A program made the position numbers and the translations under genes. The notes beneath the pieces were generated by a model that made no database searches, was not told the DNA's origin, and worked only from the letters and a program-made list of their open reading frames with translations. Shown here piece after piece: positions 8,519-17,124 of a DNA stretch of 64,000 bases; within the stretch, counting starts at the first letter, position 1; every line of letters starts with the position of its first letter. Source of the stretch: Streptomyces sp. CB01635 (lineage in GTDB: Bacteria; Actinomycetota; Actinomycetes; Streptomycetales; Streptomycetaceae); assembly GCF_002803065.1 (NCBI RefSeq), contig NZ_NNBL01000001.1:98734-162733 (forward strand), written 5' to 3'.

Positions 8519-9669
8519 CGTCGGGAGCCTGGACCAGCTGGCCCTCGCGGGAGGCGCTCTCCCGCGAAGGGCTCACGCGGGCGCGGCGGGTCCTTGCTCG
8601 CGTCGTGAGAGCGGTCGCGCTCACTGCTCTCGTGTGGACCGCGGCAGCGGAGCGTGGCGTGCACGGCTGGACCGTTGCCCTGGCGCCGGTCGCGCTCATC
8701 GCCTGCGGCGCCGCGGCCTGGGGGTTCTTCCGGACCACGCTGGAACACCTGCTGTGGCCCTCCGTGGGTCTGCTCGCCGTCCTGCTGGGCGCGGCATTCG
8801 CGGCGGAGCAGGCCGGGTTCAGAGGGCCGGCGCTCGTCCTCTGGTGCGGCTGCGCCGTCACCGCTCTTGAGCGGCTGCCCCTGGTCGCGGCCATTCCTCT
8901 CACGGCCGGCGCGCTCACCGGGTTCGCTGTCCTGAACAACGACGCATGGTTCACCACAGCGGTCACCACCATCGGGCTCTGCCTTGCGGGATACGTCCTG
9001 CGCCTCGACGCGGAGGCCAGAGGAAGTGCGCAGCGGCTGCTCCGCCAGGAACGGGCCGCGCGCGCCGCGGAGGCGGAATCCGCCGCCCTGGCCGAGCGGG
9101 CCCGGATCGCGCGGGAGATCCACGACGTGCTGGCGCACAGCCTCTCCGCCCAGCTCGTCCACCTCGAAGCGGCACGCCTGCTCATCGAGCGGGGCGCGGA
9201 TCTCGACCAGATCCACGAGCGCGTCGTCGCCGCCCGGGGCATGGCTCGCGACGGGCTCACCGAGACGCGCCAGGCACTCTCGGCGCTGCGCGGAGAGATG
9301 ACCCCGCTGGAGGACTTCCTGCGCGAACTCGTCGCCACGGACGGCGCGACGGTCTCGGTGGAGGGGGTGCGGCGGCCGTTGTCCGTCGAGGCGTCACAGA
9401 CAGTACGCAGGGTCGCCCAAGAGGCCCTGACGAACGTACGCAAGCACGCGCCCGGCGCGAAGGCCCAGGTGAGACTGGAGTACGGCACCGCCGAAGTGAC
9501 CCTTGAGGTAAGGGATGCGGGCTCGGCCACGTCGGCGGGGGAGCTCACTGTCAGTGGCTCCGGCTACGGTCTGTTGGGGATGAGGGAGCGTGCGGAGCTG
9601 CTCGGCGGCACGCTCGTGGCAGGGCCGTGCGAGGAGGGTTTCGCAGTGAAGCTGAAGGTACCCGCATGA
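8515..9669 (+). CDS. Sensor histidine kinase, NarL-type (HisKA_3)
   Basis: Membrane sensor kinase of 384 residues. The first half has five or so hydrophobic segments (for example VALTALVWTAAAE, WTVALAPVALIACGAAAWGFF, VGLLAVLLGAAFAAEQAG) and little extracytoplasmic sequence, so the signal is probably sensed in or at the membrane. The dimerisation and phosphoacceptor domain follows with ARIAREIHDVLAHSLSAQLV, where His is the phosphorylation site, then a HATPase_c domain with EALTNVRKHAPGA (N box) and SGSGYGLLGMRERAELLGG (G box). GTG 8515 overlaps the previous stop and is preceded by GGAAGGA; an in-frame GTG at 8500 is less likely. It is coupled by an ATGA overlap to its response regulator at 9666. 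The signal is unknown. Confidence 0.92.
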   Translation: MTSGAWTSWPSREALSREGLTRARRVLARVVRAVALTALVWTAAAERGVHGWTVALAPVALIACGAAAWGFFRTTLEHLLWPSVGLLAVLLGAAFAAEQAGFRGPALVLWCGCAVTALERLPLVAAIPLTAGALTGFAVLNNDAWFTTAVTTIGLCLAGYVLRLDAEARGSAQRLLRQERAARAAEAESAALAERARIAREIHDVLAHSLSAQLVHLEAARLLIERGADLDQIHERVVAARGMARDGLTETRQALSALRGEMTPLEDFLRELVATDGATVSVEGVRRPLSVEASQTVRRVAQEALTNVRKHAPGAKAQVRLEYGTAEVTLEVRDAGSATSAGELTVSGSGYGLLGMRERAELLGGTLVAGPCEEGFAVKLKVPA

Positions 9670-10475
9670 AGGGGACGGACCCGGGGGCGAACGGGACGGA
9701 TCGCCTGGCGGACTCGGCAGGTTCGCAAGGGGGCGGTGCGGACGCGGAGAGTTCGCAGACAGGCGCGGCGCACGCGGCAGGTTCGCAAGGGGGCGGTGCG
9801 GCGCGTAGGGACGCCAGAGTGGTGGTCGCCGATGATCAGACGGTCGTGCGCGAAGGCATCGTGATGCTGCTCGGGCTGCTGCCCGGCATCGAGGTCGTCG
9901 GAGCGGCCGGCGACGGCGACGAGGCCGTCGCGCTGGTTGCCCGACTCGCCCCGGACGTCGTCCTCATGGACCTGCGTATGCCGCGCTGTGACGGGGTGGA
10001 GGCGACGCGGCGCATCCGATCGAAGTACCCCGGAACCCAGGTCGTCATCCTGACCACCTACGCGGACGACGAGTCGCTGTTCCCCGCGCTCAAGGCCGGA
10101 GCCCGCGGCTATCTGACCAAGGATGCGGGCGGCGACGAGATCGTGCGGGCCGTCGAGGACGTGCTCTCCGGGGACGCGGGCCTTTCCCCGAAGATCCAGC
10201 GCCGACTTCTGGAGCGTCTTTCGGAGCCGGCGCCGGCCTCCGCGCCCGTGGAGCCGCCCGACGGAATCACCGCGCGAGAGGCCGAAGTTCTGGGGCTCAT
10301 CGCCGAAGGGCTCACCAATCAGGAGATCGCCCGCGCCCTGCATGTCTCCACCGCGACGGTGAAGACACACATCAACAATCTCTTCGCCAAAACCGGCCTC
10401 AAGGACAGGGCTCAGGCAGTGCGGTATGCCTATCGGCACGGCCTTGTTCAGCCACCGGGGTCGGCCATCACCTAA
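9666..10475 (+). CDS. Response regulator, NarL/LuxR type, with unusual repeat-bearing N-terminal extension
   Basis: Cognate regulator of the upstream kinase, starting at ATG 9666 inside the kinase stop (ATGA). Receiver domain begins at VVVADDQTVVREG; the phosphoacceptor Asp is in DVVLMDLRMP, with the conserved Thr and Lys in LTTYADDE and YLTKDAG. The C-terminal LuxR HTH is clear: LTNQEIARALHVSTATVKTHINNLFAK. Total 269 residues. Residues 1-51 precede the receiver and are Gly/Ser/Ala-rich, containing two copies of AGSQGGGA encoded by identical 27-bp repeats; receiver proteins normally start within a few residues of the acidic patch. A later GTG near 9821 could be the real start, but it lacks a good ribosome binding site. 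Targets may include the DUF485-symporter operon 95 nt downstream, by proximity. Confidence 0.9.
   Translation: MKGTDPGANGTDRLADSAGSQGGGADAESSQTGAAHAAGSQGGGAARRDARVVVADDQTVVREGIVMLLGLLPGIEVVGAAGDGDEAVALVARLAPDVVLMDLRMPRCDGVEATRRIRSKYPGTQVVILTTYADDESLFPALKAGARGYLTKDAGGDEIVRAVEDVLSGDAGLSPKIQRRLLERLSEPAPASAPVEPPDGITAREAEVLGLIAEGLTNQEIARALHVSTATVKTHINNLFAKTGLKDRAQAVRYAYRHGLVQPPGSAIT
9715..9801 (+). repeat. Two identical 27-bp direct repeats inside the regulator gene
   Basis: Copies at 9715-9741 and 9775-9801 are identical and exactly 60 bp apart, so they keep the reading frame and encode AGSQGGGA twice. Partial similarity also exists between them around 9750-9767. Confidence 0.85.
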
Positions 10476-10570
10476 TGGGGTGAAGGGAGATGTGAGAAGA
10501 GTCCGGGATCTTCCCGTTCTGCCCATCCTTGGGCTCGCGGCCTAAGTGGCCCGCGGACAAGGAGAGTTCG

Positions 10571-11068
10571 GTGGAGAAGCACGACGGGCGCGAGGCGGCG
10601 CAGACCCGGCCCGGTGATCGCGGTGTTCTCGGCGATCCCTGGTACGACGCGCTGGCCTCCGGGTGGGGCGAGTTGGACGGCACGGGGGCACCGGCCCCGG
10701 CCGTACCTCCGCAGGCAGCCCCCCCGGAGCGGAGCGCGGCGGCGATCTATCTGGAGGTGCAGCGCAGCGCGGCCTTCCAGGAAGTACGCAGCCGCTACCG
10801 GAGGTTCGTCATTCCGGCCGCCGCGGCCTTCTTCGCCTGGTACCTCGCGTACATCCTGGCGGCGACGACGGCCCCCGGTCTGATGGGCAGGCCCGTCGCC
10901 GGAGCGGTGAATGTGGCGATGCTGGCGGGCCTCGGGCAGTTCCTCAGCACCTTCCTTCTGACGTGGCTGTACTCGCGCCACGCGCGGTTGCGAAGGGACC
11001 GCGCTGCGCTCGAACTGCGCTGGGACACCCAGGAGATGACCCGAGTGATCGAGGGTGGCCAGCGGTGA
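10571..11068 (+). CDS. DUF485 membrane protein, partner of the symporter
   Basis: A 165-residue protein with a polar, proline-rich N-terminus and a C-terminal DUF485 domain: RRFVIPAAAAFFAWYLAYILAATTAPGLM, then VNVAMLAGLGQFLSTFLLTWLYSRHA, giving two transmembrane helices. DUF485 proteins are commonly encoded directly before acetate/monocarboxylate permeases (ActP/MctC types) and are thought to act with them. GTG 10571 has GGAGAG at 10561-10566; an ATG at 10529 is in frame but lacks this support. Its stop overlaps the symporter start (GTGA), so the two are co-translated. Confidence 0.88.
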   Translation: MEKHDGREAAQTRPGDRGVLGDPWYDALASGWGELDGTGAPAPAVPPQAAPPERSAAAIYLEVQRSAAFQEVRSRYRRFVIPAAAAFFAWYLAYILAATTAPGLMGRPVAGAVNVAMLAGLGQFLSTFLLTWLYSRHARLRRDRAALELRWDTQEMTRVIEGGQR

Positions 11069-12657
11069 CCGGGAACCATCAGACGCTGGCGCTGCTGCTG
11101 TTCAGCGTGTTCGTCGCCGTCACGCTGGCGATCACGACATGGGTGAGCCACAACAGGCACGGATCGGCGGAGGAGTTCTACGCGGGCGGCCGGCTGTTCT
11201 CGCCCATGGAGAACGGTTTCGCCATCGCGGGCGACTACATGTCGGCCGCCTCCTTCCTCGGGATCTCTGGCCTCATCGCGCTCTTCGGCTACGACGGCCT
11301 GCTCTACTCGGTCGGGTTCCTCGTGGCCTGGCTCGTCGTGCTGCTGCTGGTTGCCGAACTCGTGCGCAACTGCGGGCGGTTCACCCTCGCCGACGTCATC
11401 GCCGCCCGGATGCGAGAGCGTCCCGTGCGGATCGCGGCGGGAACTTCTTCGGTGACGGTGTCCGTTCTCTATCTGGTGGCGCAGATGGTGGGTGCGGGCA
11501 GCCTGGTCGCGCTGCTGCTCGGCAGCACCGGCGGAGCCGTACAGGCGTGGACCGTCGTCGGCGTCGGCGGGCTCATGGTCGTCTACGTGTCACTGGGAGG
11601 GATGCGGGCCACCACCTGGATCCAGATCGTCAAGGCGGTCCTGCTCATGGGCGGGGCGATCGTCCTGACCGTGCTCGTCCTGGTGCGTTTCCACGGGGAC
11701 TTCGACCAGCTGCTGCGTACGGCGGCGCAGCGCAGCGGGCACGGAGCCGCGTTCCTCGCGCCCGGACTGAAGTACGGCGGCGACTGGACCGCGAGGCTCG
11801 ACTTCATCAGCCTGGGCCTTGCGCTCGTGCTCGGCACGGCCGGGCTGCCGCACATCCTGTCGCGCTTCTACACCGTTCCGACGGCACGGGCCGCGCGCCG
11901 CTCGGTCATCTGGTCCATCGGACTCATCGGCAGCTTCTACCTGATGACCATCGTGCTCGGCTTCGGTGCGGCGGCGATCGTGGGATCCGGCGCCGTGCGG
12001 GGTTCGAACGCGGCGGGGAACACGGCGGTTCCGCTGCTCGCGCTCGACCTGGGCGGCGGCCCGGACTCCACAGGTGGAACGGTTCTGTTCGCCGTCGTCG
12101 CGGCCGTCGCCTTCGCGACGATCCTCGCCGTCGTCGCCGGGATCACGCTCGCCTCCTCGGCCTCCGTGGCCCACGATCTGTACGCGTCCCTGCGCCGCCC
12201 CCACGCCAAGCCGCGCAGCGAGGTCGCCGTGGCCCGTGTCGCCGCCGCCGGCATCGGAGTGGTCGCGATCGCCCTGGGACTGCTCGCCCGCGACCTCAAT
12301 GTGGCGTTCCTCGTGGGCCTCGCCTTCGCCGTGGCCGCCTCCGCCAACCTGCCCGTACTGCTCTACTCCCTGTTCTGGCGGAACTTCACCACGCGCGGCG
12401 CCGTGTGGTCTGTCTACGGAGGGCTCGTGCCCGCCCTCGTCCTGGTGGTCCTGTCACCGGTCGTGTCCGGCAGCGAGACCTCGCTGTTCCCCGGCGTGGA
12501 CTTCCAGTACTTCCCGCTGGAGAACCCCGGCCTCGTCTCCATTCCCCTCGGTTTCCTGGCGGGCTGGCTCGGCACGGTCACCTCACATGAGCCACCGGAC
12601 GAGGCCAAGCACGCGGAGACGGAGGTGCGTGCGCTGACCGGGGCGGGAGCCGTCTGA
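11065..12657 (+). CDS. Sodium/solute symporter, probable monocarboxylate (acetate-type) permease
   Basis: A 530-residue transporter of the SSS family with about 13 transmembrane segments. Family motifs are visible: GGRLFSPMENGFAIAGDYMSAASFLG near residues 37-63 (substrate and Na+ site region), SLGGMRATTWIQIVKAVLLMGGA, and GTAGLPHILSRFYTVP, which is very characteristic of the acetate/pyruvate ActP-MctC branch. GTG 11065 overlaps the stop of the DUF485 gene. The pairing with DUF485 supports a short-chain monocarboxylate substrate, but acetate, propionate, pyruvate or lactate cannot be told apart. It faces a response regulator gene convergently across 77 bp. Confidence 0.88.
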   Translation: MTGNHQTLALLLFSVFVAVTLAITTWVSHNRHGSAEEFYAGGRLFSPMENGFAIAGDYMSAASFLGISGLIALFGYDGLLYSVGFLVAWLVVLLLVAELVRNCGRFTLADVIAARMRERPVRIAAGTSSVTVSVLYLVAQMVGAGSLVALLLGSTGGAVQAWTVVGVGGLMVVYVSLGGMRATTWIQIVKAVLLMGGAIVLTVLVLVRFHGDFDQLLRTAAQRSGHGAAFLAPGLKYGGDWTARLDFISLGLALVLGTAGLPHILSRFYTVPTARAARRSVIWSIGLIGSFYLMTIVLGFGAAAIVGSGAVRGSNAAGNTAVPLLALDLGGGPDSTGGTVLFAVVAAVAFATILAVVAGITLASSASVAHDLYASLRRPHAKPRSEVAVARVAAAGIGVVAIALGLLARDLNVAFLVGLAFAVAASANLPVLLYSLFWRNFTTRGAVWSVYGGLVPALVLVVLSPVVSGSETSLFPGVDFQYFPLENPGLVSIPLGFLAGWLGTVTSHEPPDEAKHAETEVRALTGAGAV

Positions 12658-12734
12658 GGACCGCGCCCCACAGGTGTGGCCGGGCCCCCGCGCGGCTGCC
12701 CCAGAGCGCTCAGGTCAGGCCACTGCCGGCCGCC

Positions 12735-13427
12735 TCAGGGCGCCACCCACACATAGCGATGCTCAGGACGCCCGGTGTCCCCGTACTTGAGCGAGAGGTG
12801 GAGCCGGCCCGACTGTTCCATGTGGCGCAGATACCGCTGCGCCGTGGAGCGGCTCAGGCCGGTCTCCGCCGCCACGTCGTGGGCGGACAGCGGATGGTCG
12901 GCGCGGTGCAGCACATCGCAGATCAGATCCGTGGTCGGCTCCGACTGACCGCTCGGCAGGCCGGGCGAGGTGGGCATGGGCAGCGCCCGTAGCGCACCGA
13001 AAATCCGGTCGACCTGCTCCTGGCCCGCGGCGCCGCGGCCGCTGACCCGGTCCACGGTGCGGCGCAGCGCCGCGTACGAGTCGAGCCGCGAACGCAGCGC
13101 GGCGAACGTGAACGGCTTCACCAGGTAGTGCAGGGCTCCCTGGCGCATCGCCGCCTGCACCGTCAGGACGTCGCTCGCCGCGGTGATCATGATGACGTCG
13201 GTGTTGTGGCCGTTCTCCCGCATCCGGTGGGCGAGTTCGAGGCCCGTCATGTCGGGCAGGTAGTGGTCGAGCAGCACGAGGTCGATGCGCTGGCGCTCCA
13301 CGGCGGCCAGTGCCTGCGCGGCGTTGTGGGCGCGGGCGACCACCCGGAAGCCAGGAACCTTTCCCACGTACTTCGCGTTGATCTCGGCGACACGGAAGTC
13401 GTCGTCCACGACCAGGACGTCAATCAT
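12735..13427 (-). CDS. Response regulator, DcuR/CitB type, without adjacent kinase
   Basis: A 230-residue regulator with receiver domain (VLVVDDDFRVAEINAKYV, phosphoacceptor Asp in DLVLLDHYLPDMTG, LVKPFTF) and a C-terminal HTH (GLSRSTAQRYLRHMEQSGRLHLSLKYG, GRPEHRYVW). This architecture belongs to regulators paired with DcuS/CitA-type kinases that sense di- and tricarboxylates. ATG 13427 follows GAGGGAGAGAGG on the minus strand. No histidine kinase is next to it. It is closely similar along its length to the regulator at 16444-17124, which does have a kinase, so it is probably a duplicate that either shares that kinase or uses another. It is divergent from the ABC importer operon and a good candidate for its regulator. 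Confidence 0.9.
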   Translation of the reverse strand: MIDVLVVDDDFRVAEINAKYVGKVPGFRVVARAHNAAQALAAVERQRIDLVLLDHYLPDMTGLELAHRMRENGHNTDVIMITAASDVLTVQAAMRQGALHYLVKPFTFAALRSRLDSYAALRRTVDRVSGRGAAGQEQVDRIFGALRALPMPTSPGLPSGQSEPTTDLICDVLHRADHPLSAHDVAAETGLSRSTAQRYLRHMEQSGRLHLSLKYGDTGRPEHRYVWVAP

Positions 13428-13587
13428 CGGGCCTCTCTCCCTCAAGCCCAGGCGAGCTGTTAAGCCCGTGTTTCGGCTCAGCTGTTGTAGCGCGAGCAAA
13501 ACGAGCACAACAGTCTCTTGCAAGCAGAAGTCCGCCTTGCGCCCAGAAGACTGATGCGGTGTCCCAGGTCACATCTACCTTCCGGCC
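13428..13587. promoter_or_regulatory. Divergent promoter region, regulator / ABC importer
   Basis: 160 bp with repeats that may bind the regulator: AGCTGTT direct repeats at 13455-13461 and 13480-13486, and an inverted repeat CTGTTGT (13482-13488) / ACAACAG (13507-13513). On the plus strand TACCTT at 13576-13581 lies six bases before ATG 13588, the geometry of a -10 element of a leaderless transcript. Confidence 0.5.
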
Positions 13588-14403
13588 ATGAGCACAGACA
13601 CCGGCCCCGCCATCGAACTGCGGGGCGCGAGCAAAACCTTCAGGACGCCTTCGGGCGGCCTGCACACCGCGGTCAGGGAGCTCGATCTGACCGTCGGACG
13701 CGGCGAGTTCGTGGCCGTCGTCGGCCCCACGGGCTGCGGCAAGTCGACCACCCTCACCCTCGTCAGCGGCCTGGAGGAACCCACCGACGGCGAGGTCCTG
13801 GTGGCCGGCGAACCCGTCGAGGGAGTCGGCGACAAGGTCGGATTCGTGTTCCAGCAGGACGCGACGTTCCCCTGGCGAACGGTGCTGTCCAACGTCATGG
13901 CCGGTCCGCGCTTCCGCGGCGTACCGAAGGCCGAGGCGAAGGCCAAGGCCCGTGAGTGGCTGGCCCGCGTCGGCCTCGCCTCCTTCGAGGACCGCTACCC
14001 GCACCAGCTCTCCGGAGGCCAGCGCAAGCGGGTCGCCCTCGCCGCCACGTTCGTCAACGACCCCGAGATCCTGCTCATGGACGAGCCGTTCTCGGCGCTC
14101 GACGTGCAGACCAGGGCCTTGATGTCGGACGAGCTCCTGGAGCTGTGGGAGGGGACGGGCGCCTCGGTCGTCTTCGTCACCCACGACCTGGAGGAGTCCA
14201 TCGCGCTGGCCGACAAGGTCGTCGTCATGACCGCGGGACCGGCCACCGTGAAGCAGGTCTTCGACATTGCCCTGCCGCGCCCCCGGAAGGTCGAATCGGT
14301 GCGCCTGCTGCCCGAGTTCATCGAGATCTACCGCGAGATCTGGGAGTCACTGGGCGAAGAGGTCCGCATCACGCGCGAGAGAGGTGCCGCCGATGTCGCC
14401 TGA
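13588..14403 (+). CDS. ABC importer ATP-binding protein (nitrate/sulfonate/taurine family)
   Basis: A 271-residue ATPase with Walker A GPTGCGKSTT near residue 48, Q-loop FVFQQDATFPWRTV, signature LSGGQRKRVALA, Walker B EILLMDEPFSALD and H-loop FVTHDLEESI. The FPWRTVLSNV and ALDVQTRALM motifs place it in the SsuB/TauB/NrtD-like group that energises import of sulfonates, nitrate, thiamine precursors or related solutes. It has no obvious Shine-Dalgarno site; TACCTT six bases upstream of ATG suggests a leaderless mRNA. It overlaps the permease gene by 11 bp. It is the first gene of a three-gene importer operon. Confidence 0.93.
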   Translation: MSTDTGPAIELRGASKTFRTPSGGLHTAVRELDLTVGRGEFVAVVGPTGCGKSTTLTLVSGLEEPTDGEVLVAGEPVEGVGDKVGFVFQQDATFPWRTVLSNVMAGPRFRGVPKAEAKAKAREWLARVGLASFEDRYPHQLSGGQRKRVALAATFVNDPEILLMDEPFSALDVQTRALMSDELLELWEGTGASVVFVTHDLEESIALADKVVVMTAGPATVKQVFDIALPRPRKVESVRLLPEFIEIYREIWESLGEEVRITRERGAADVA

Positions 14404-15256
14404 TGCCGTCACCGCCGTGCCCGCCACCGAAACCGCCAAGCCGGGACGCGCCGTCACCAAGGCCCGCGCCGCCCGTCGGCGCAAGGCACTGATCGGCGGC
14501 GCCCGGGTCCTGCTCCTCGTCGCCGTGCTCGGCCTCTGGGAGGTGCTCTCGCGCGCCGCGATCATCGACCCGTTCAACTTCTCGATGCCGTCGAAGATCT
14601 GGGACCAGATCTGGACGTGGACCACCCACGGCACGGCGCTCGGCTCGCTGGGCGAACAGGTCTGGTACACGCTCTACGAAGCGCTCGTCGGCTGGATCAT
14701 CGGCGTGATCGCCGGTGTCGTCTTCGGAATCGCGCTCGGGCGCATCACCTTCCTTGCCGACATCCTCGGCCCGTACATCAAGGTCCTCAACTCGATCCCG
14801 AGGATCGTGCTCGCCCCGATCTTCGTGATCTGGTTCGGCCTCGGCCCGGCCTCGAAGGTGGCCTCCGCCGTGGTCCTGGTGTTCTTCCCGGTGTTCTTCA
14901 ACGCCTTCCAGGGAGCCCGCGAGGTCGACCGGAACCTGGTCGCCAACGCCCGCATCCTCGGCGCCAGCGACCGCCGCGTGACGCTTCAGGTCGTCATCCC
15001 GTCCGCCACGTCATGGATCTTCACCAGCCTCCATGTGAGCTTCGGCTTCGCGCTGATCGGCGCCATCGTCGGCGAATACATCGGCGCGACCAAGGGCGTC
15101 GGCCTGCTTGTCGCACAGTCCCAGGGCACGTTCAACGCGGCCGGTGTGTACGCGGCGATGGTCATCCTCGCCGTCGTGGCCCTGCTGGCAGAGGGGCTGC
15201 TGACCTTTGCCGAGCGCCGCATCTTCCGCTGGAAGCCGGCGGATTCGGACAGCTGA
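14393..15256 (+). CDS. ABC importer permease (SsuC/TauC-like)
   Basis: A 287-residue inner-membrane permease with six predicted helices (ARVLLLVAVLGLWEVL, VGWIIGVIAGVVFGIALG, ASAVVLVFFPVFFNAFQGA and others). The EAA loop that docks to the ATPase is at EVDRNLVANARILGASDRRVTLQVVIP. The upstream motif SIPRIVLAPIFVIWFGLGPASK is typical of the BPD_transp_1 permeases for nitrate, sulfonate and thiamine-precursor uptake. ATG 14393 has GAGAGGTG ahead of it within the end of the ATPase gene. Confidence 0.93.
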   Translation: MSPDAVTAVPATETAKPGRAVTKARAARRRKALIGGARVLLLVAVLGLWEVLSRAAIIDPFNFSMPSKIWDQIWTWTTHGTALGSLGEQVWYTLYEALVGWIIGVIAGVVFGIALGRITFLADILGPYIKVLNSIPRIVLAPIFVIWFGLGPASKVASAVVLVFFPVFFNAFQGAREVDRNLVANARILGASDRRVTLQVVIPSATSWIFTSLHVSFGFALIGAIVGEYIGATKGVGLLVAQSQGTFNAAGVYAAMVILAVVALLAEGLLTFAERRIFRWKPADSDS

Positions 15257-15360
15257 CCACCGCCGCTCGGTGCGAGTCACGAGCGCTTCCCCGTACCGCT
15301 CTCGCCCCCCTCTCCACCATCTCCGCCCTCTTCAGTCTCTTCACAAGGACGTGAACCACC

Positions 15361-16419
15361 ATGCGTAACACCGCGCGGCTCTGTGCCCTCGCAGCGACCG
15401 GCCTGCTCGCCCTCTCCTCGCTCACGGCGTGCGCCAACGACGCCGCCAGTACGAGCACCGGCTCAGGCAAGAAGGCGGACGGCAAGGGAGAGCACGTCAA
15501 GATCATGGTCGGTGGCCTGGACAAGGTCATCTACATGCCGGCGATGCTCACGGACCGGCTCGGCTACTTCCAGGATGAGGGTTTGAATGTCCAACTTCTG
15601 AGTGAGCCCGCGGGTGTCCAGGCCGAGACGGCGCTCGTCTCCGGCCAGGTCCAGGGGGCCGTCGGCTTCTACGACCACACCCTCGACCTACAGGTGAAGG
15701 GCAAGGCCGTCGAGTCCGTGGTGCAGTTCTCACGCGCCCCCGGAGAGGTGGAGATCGTTTCCAACAAGGCGTCCGGGGCCATCTCCTCGCCCAAGGACTT
15801 CAAGGGCAAGAAGCTCGGCATCACGGGCCTCGGCTCCTCGACGGACTTCCTCACGAAATACCTGGCGGTCAAGAACGGCGTCCAGCCGAGCCAGTTCTCG
15901 CCGGTGGCCGTCGGCGCCGGCCCGACGTTCGTCTCCGCGCTCCAGAAGGGCGCCATCGACGGCGGCATGACGACGGACCCCACCGTCGCCACGATCCTGG
16001 ACAAGAAGCTCGGCAAGGTCCTCGTCGACATGCGGACCCCGGAGGGCTCCCAGGAGGCGCTCGGCGGCCCGTACCCGTCGTCGAGCCTCTACATGCAGAC
16101 CGACTGGGTCAACAGCCACAAGTCGACGGTCCAGAAGCTCGCCAACGCGTTCGTGAAGACGCTCAAGTGGATGTCCACGCACAGTGCCGACGAGATCGCG
16201 GCCAAGATGCCGGCCGACTACTCGCAGGGCGACAAGAAGCTGTACGCCGAGGCGATCAAGGCCACGCTGCCGATGTTCACGACGGACGGCGTGATGCCCA
16301 AGAACGGCCCCGAGACTGTTGAGAGTGTGCTCAAGGCGTTCAACCCGAACATCAAGAACGCCGAGGTCGACCTGAGCAAGACCTACACCACCGAGTTCGT
16401 GGACAAGGCCGCCGGCTGA
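15361..16419 (+). CDS. ABC importer substrate-binding lipoprotein (NMT1/SsuA-like)
   Basis: A 352-residue lipoprotein. The signal peptide ends in a lipobox LSSLTAC, so Cys23 or so is lipidated and the protein is anchored outside the membrane. The mature part has the NMT1/OMR-like type II binding-protein fold: IMVGGLDKVIYMPAMLTDRLGYFQDEGL at the start, then GITGLGSSTDFLTKYL and GAIDGGMTTDPTVATIL. This family binds small organic molecules such as sulfonates, pyrimidine thiamine precursors and other aromatic or carboxylated compounds; the ligand cannot be assigned. AAGGACGTG precedes ATG 15361 after a 104-bp gap from the permease. It converges on a regulator gene 24 bp away. Confidence 0.92.
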   Translation: MRNTARLCALAATGLLALSSLTACANDAASTSTGSGKKADGKGEHVKIMVGGLDKVIYMPAMLTDRLGYFQDEGLNVQLLSEPAGVQAETALVSGQVQGAVGFYDHTLDLQVKGKAVESVVQFSRAPGEVEIVSNKASGAISSPKDFKGKKLGITGLGSSTDFLTKYLAVKNGVQPSQFSPVAVGAGPTFVSALQKGAIDGGMTTDPTVATILDKKLGKVLVDMRTPEGSQEALGGPYPSSSLYMQTDWVNSHKSTVQKLANAFVKTLKWMSTHSADEIAAKMPADYSQGDKKLYAEAIKATLPMFTTDGVMPKNGPETVESVLKAFNPNIKNAEVDLSKTYTTEFVDKAAG

Positions 16420-16443
16420 CCACGTCAGCTCGATGTACGTGCC

Positions 16444-17124
16444 TCAGGTGCGGGTCGCCCAGACATAACGGTGTTCCGGGCGGCCCGCATCGCCGTATTT
16501 GAGGGTCAGGCCGGCCCGGCCGGTGCGTTCCAGGAGCTTCAGGTAGCGCTGGGCCGTCTGCCGGCTCAGACCCGTACGGTCCGCGACCTCCTGCGCCGAG
16601 AGCGGGCCCTCCGCGTCCACCAGCGCCCTGCGGACGAGCTCCGCCGTGCTGAGGGAGTGCCCCTTCGGGAGGTCCGGCTCGGTGTCGGCCGAGAGGGCGC
16701 CGAAGATCCGGTCGACCTGGGCCTGTTCGGCCTCGCCGCCGCCGTCCAGGGTGCGGCGCAGCCCCGCGTACGCCTCCAGCTTGGCGCGCAGACCCGCGAA
16801 CGCGAACGGCTTGACCAGGTACTGCAGCGCCCCGAGTCGCATGGCGGCCTGCACGGTGGAGACGTCTCGCGCCGCCGTCACCATGATCACGTCGGTCTGG
16901 TGGCCGCGGCGCCGGATCTCCTGAACGGTCGCCAGACCCGTCTCGTCCGGCAGGTAGTGGTCCATGAGGATCAGGTCGATCTGCGGCCGGGCCTCCACCT
17001 CGCGCAGGGCCTCGGCCGAGCTGTGCGCCTCGGCCACCACGCGGAAGCCCGCCACCTTCTGCACGTAGGCCGCGTTCACGCGCGCGACGCGGATGTCGTC
17101 GTCCACGACCAGCACTTCGATCAT
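16444..17124 (-). CDS. Response regulator, DcuR/CitB type, partner of the downstream-coded kinase
   Basis: A 226-residue regulator: receiver VLVVDDDIRVARVNAAYV, phosphoacceptor Asp in DLILMDHYLPDETG, LVKPFAF, and C-terminal HTH GLSRQTAQRYLKLLERTG then KYGDAGRPEHRYVWA. ATG 17124 overlaps the stop of the kinase gene (ATGA), so kinase and regulator are co-translated. It is a paralogue of the protein encoded at 12735-13427, with the same domain layout and near-identical C-terminus. Position next to the importer suggests control of that operon. Confidence 0.93.
   Translation of the reverse strand: MIEVLVVDDDIRVARVNAAYVQKVAGFRVVAEAHSSAEALREVEARPQIDLILMDHYLPDETGLATVQEIRRRGHQTDVIMVTAARDVSTVQAAMRLGALQYLVKPFAFAGLRAKLEAYAGLRRTLDGGGEAEQAQVDRIFGALSADTEPDLPKGHSLSTAELVRRALVDAEGPLSAQEVADRTGLSRQTAQRYLKLLERTGRAGLTLKYGDAGRPEHRYVWATRT

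Noticed and set aside
10663..11064. Upstream extension of the symporter frame into the DUF485 gene
   Set aside because: The extension has no transporter features and the GTG at 11065 gives the usual four-base overlap with the DUF485 stop.
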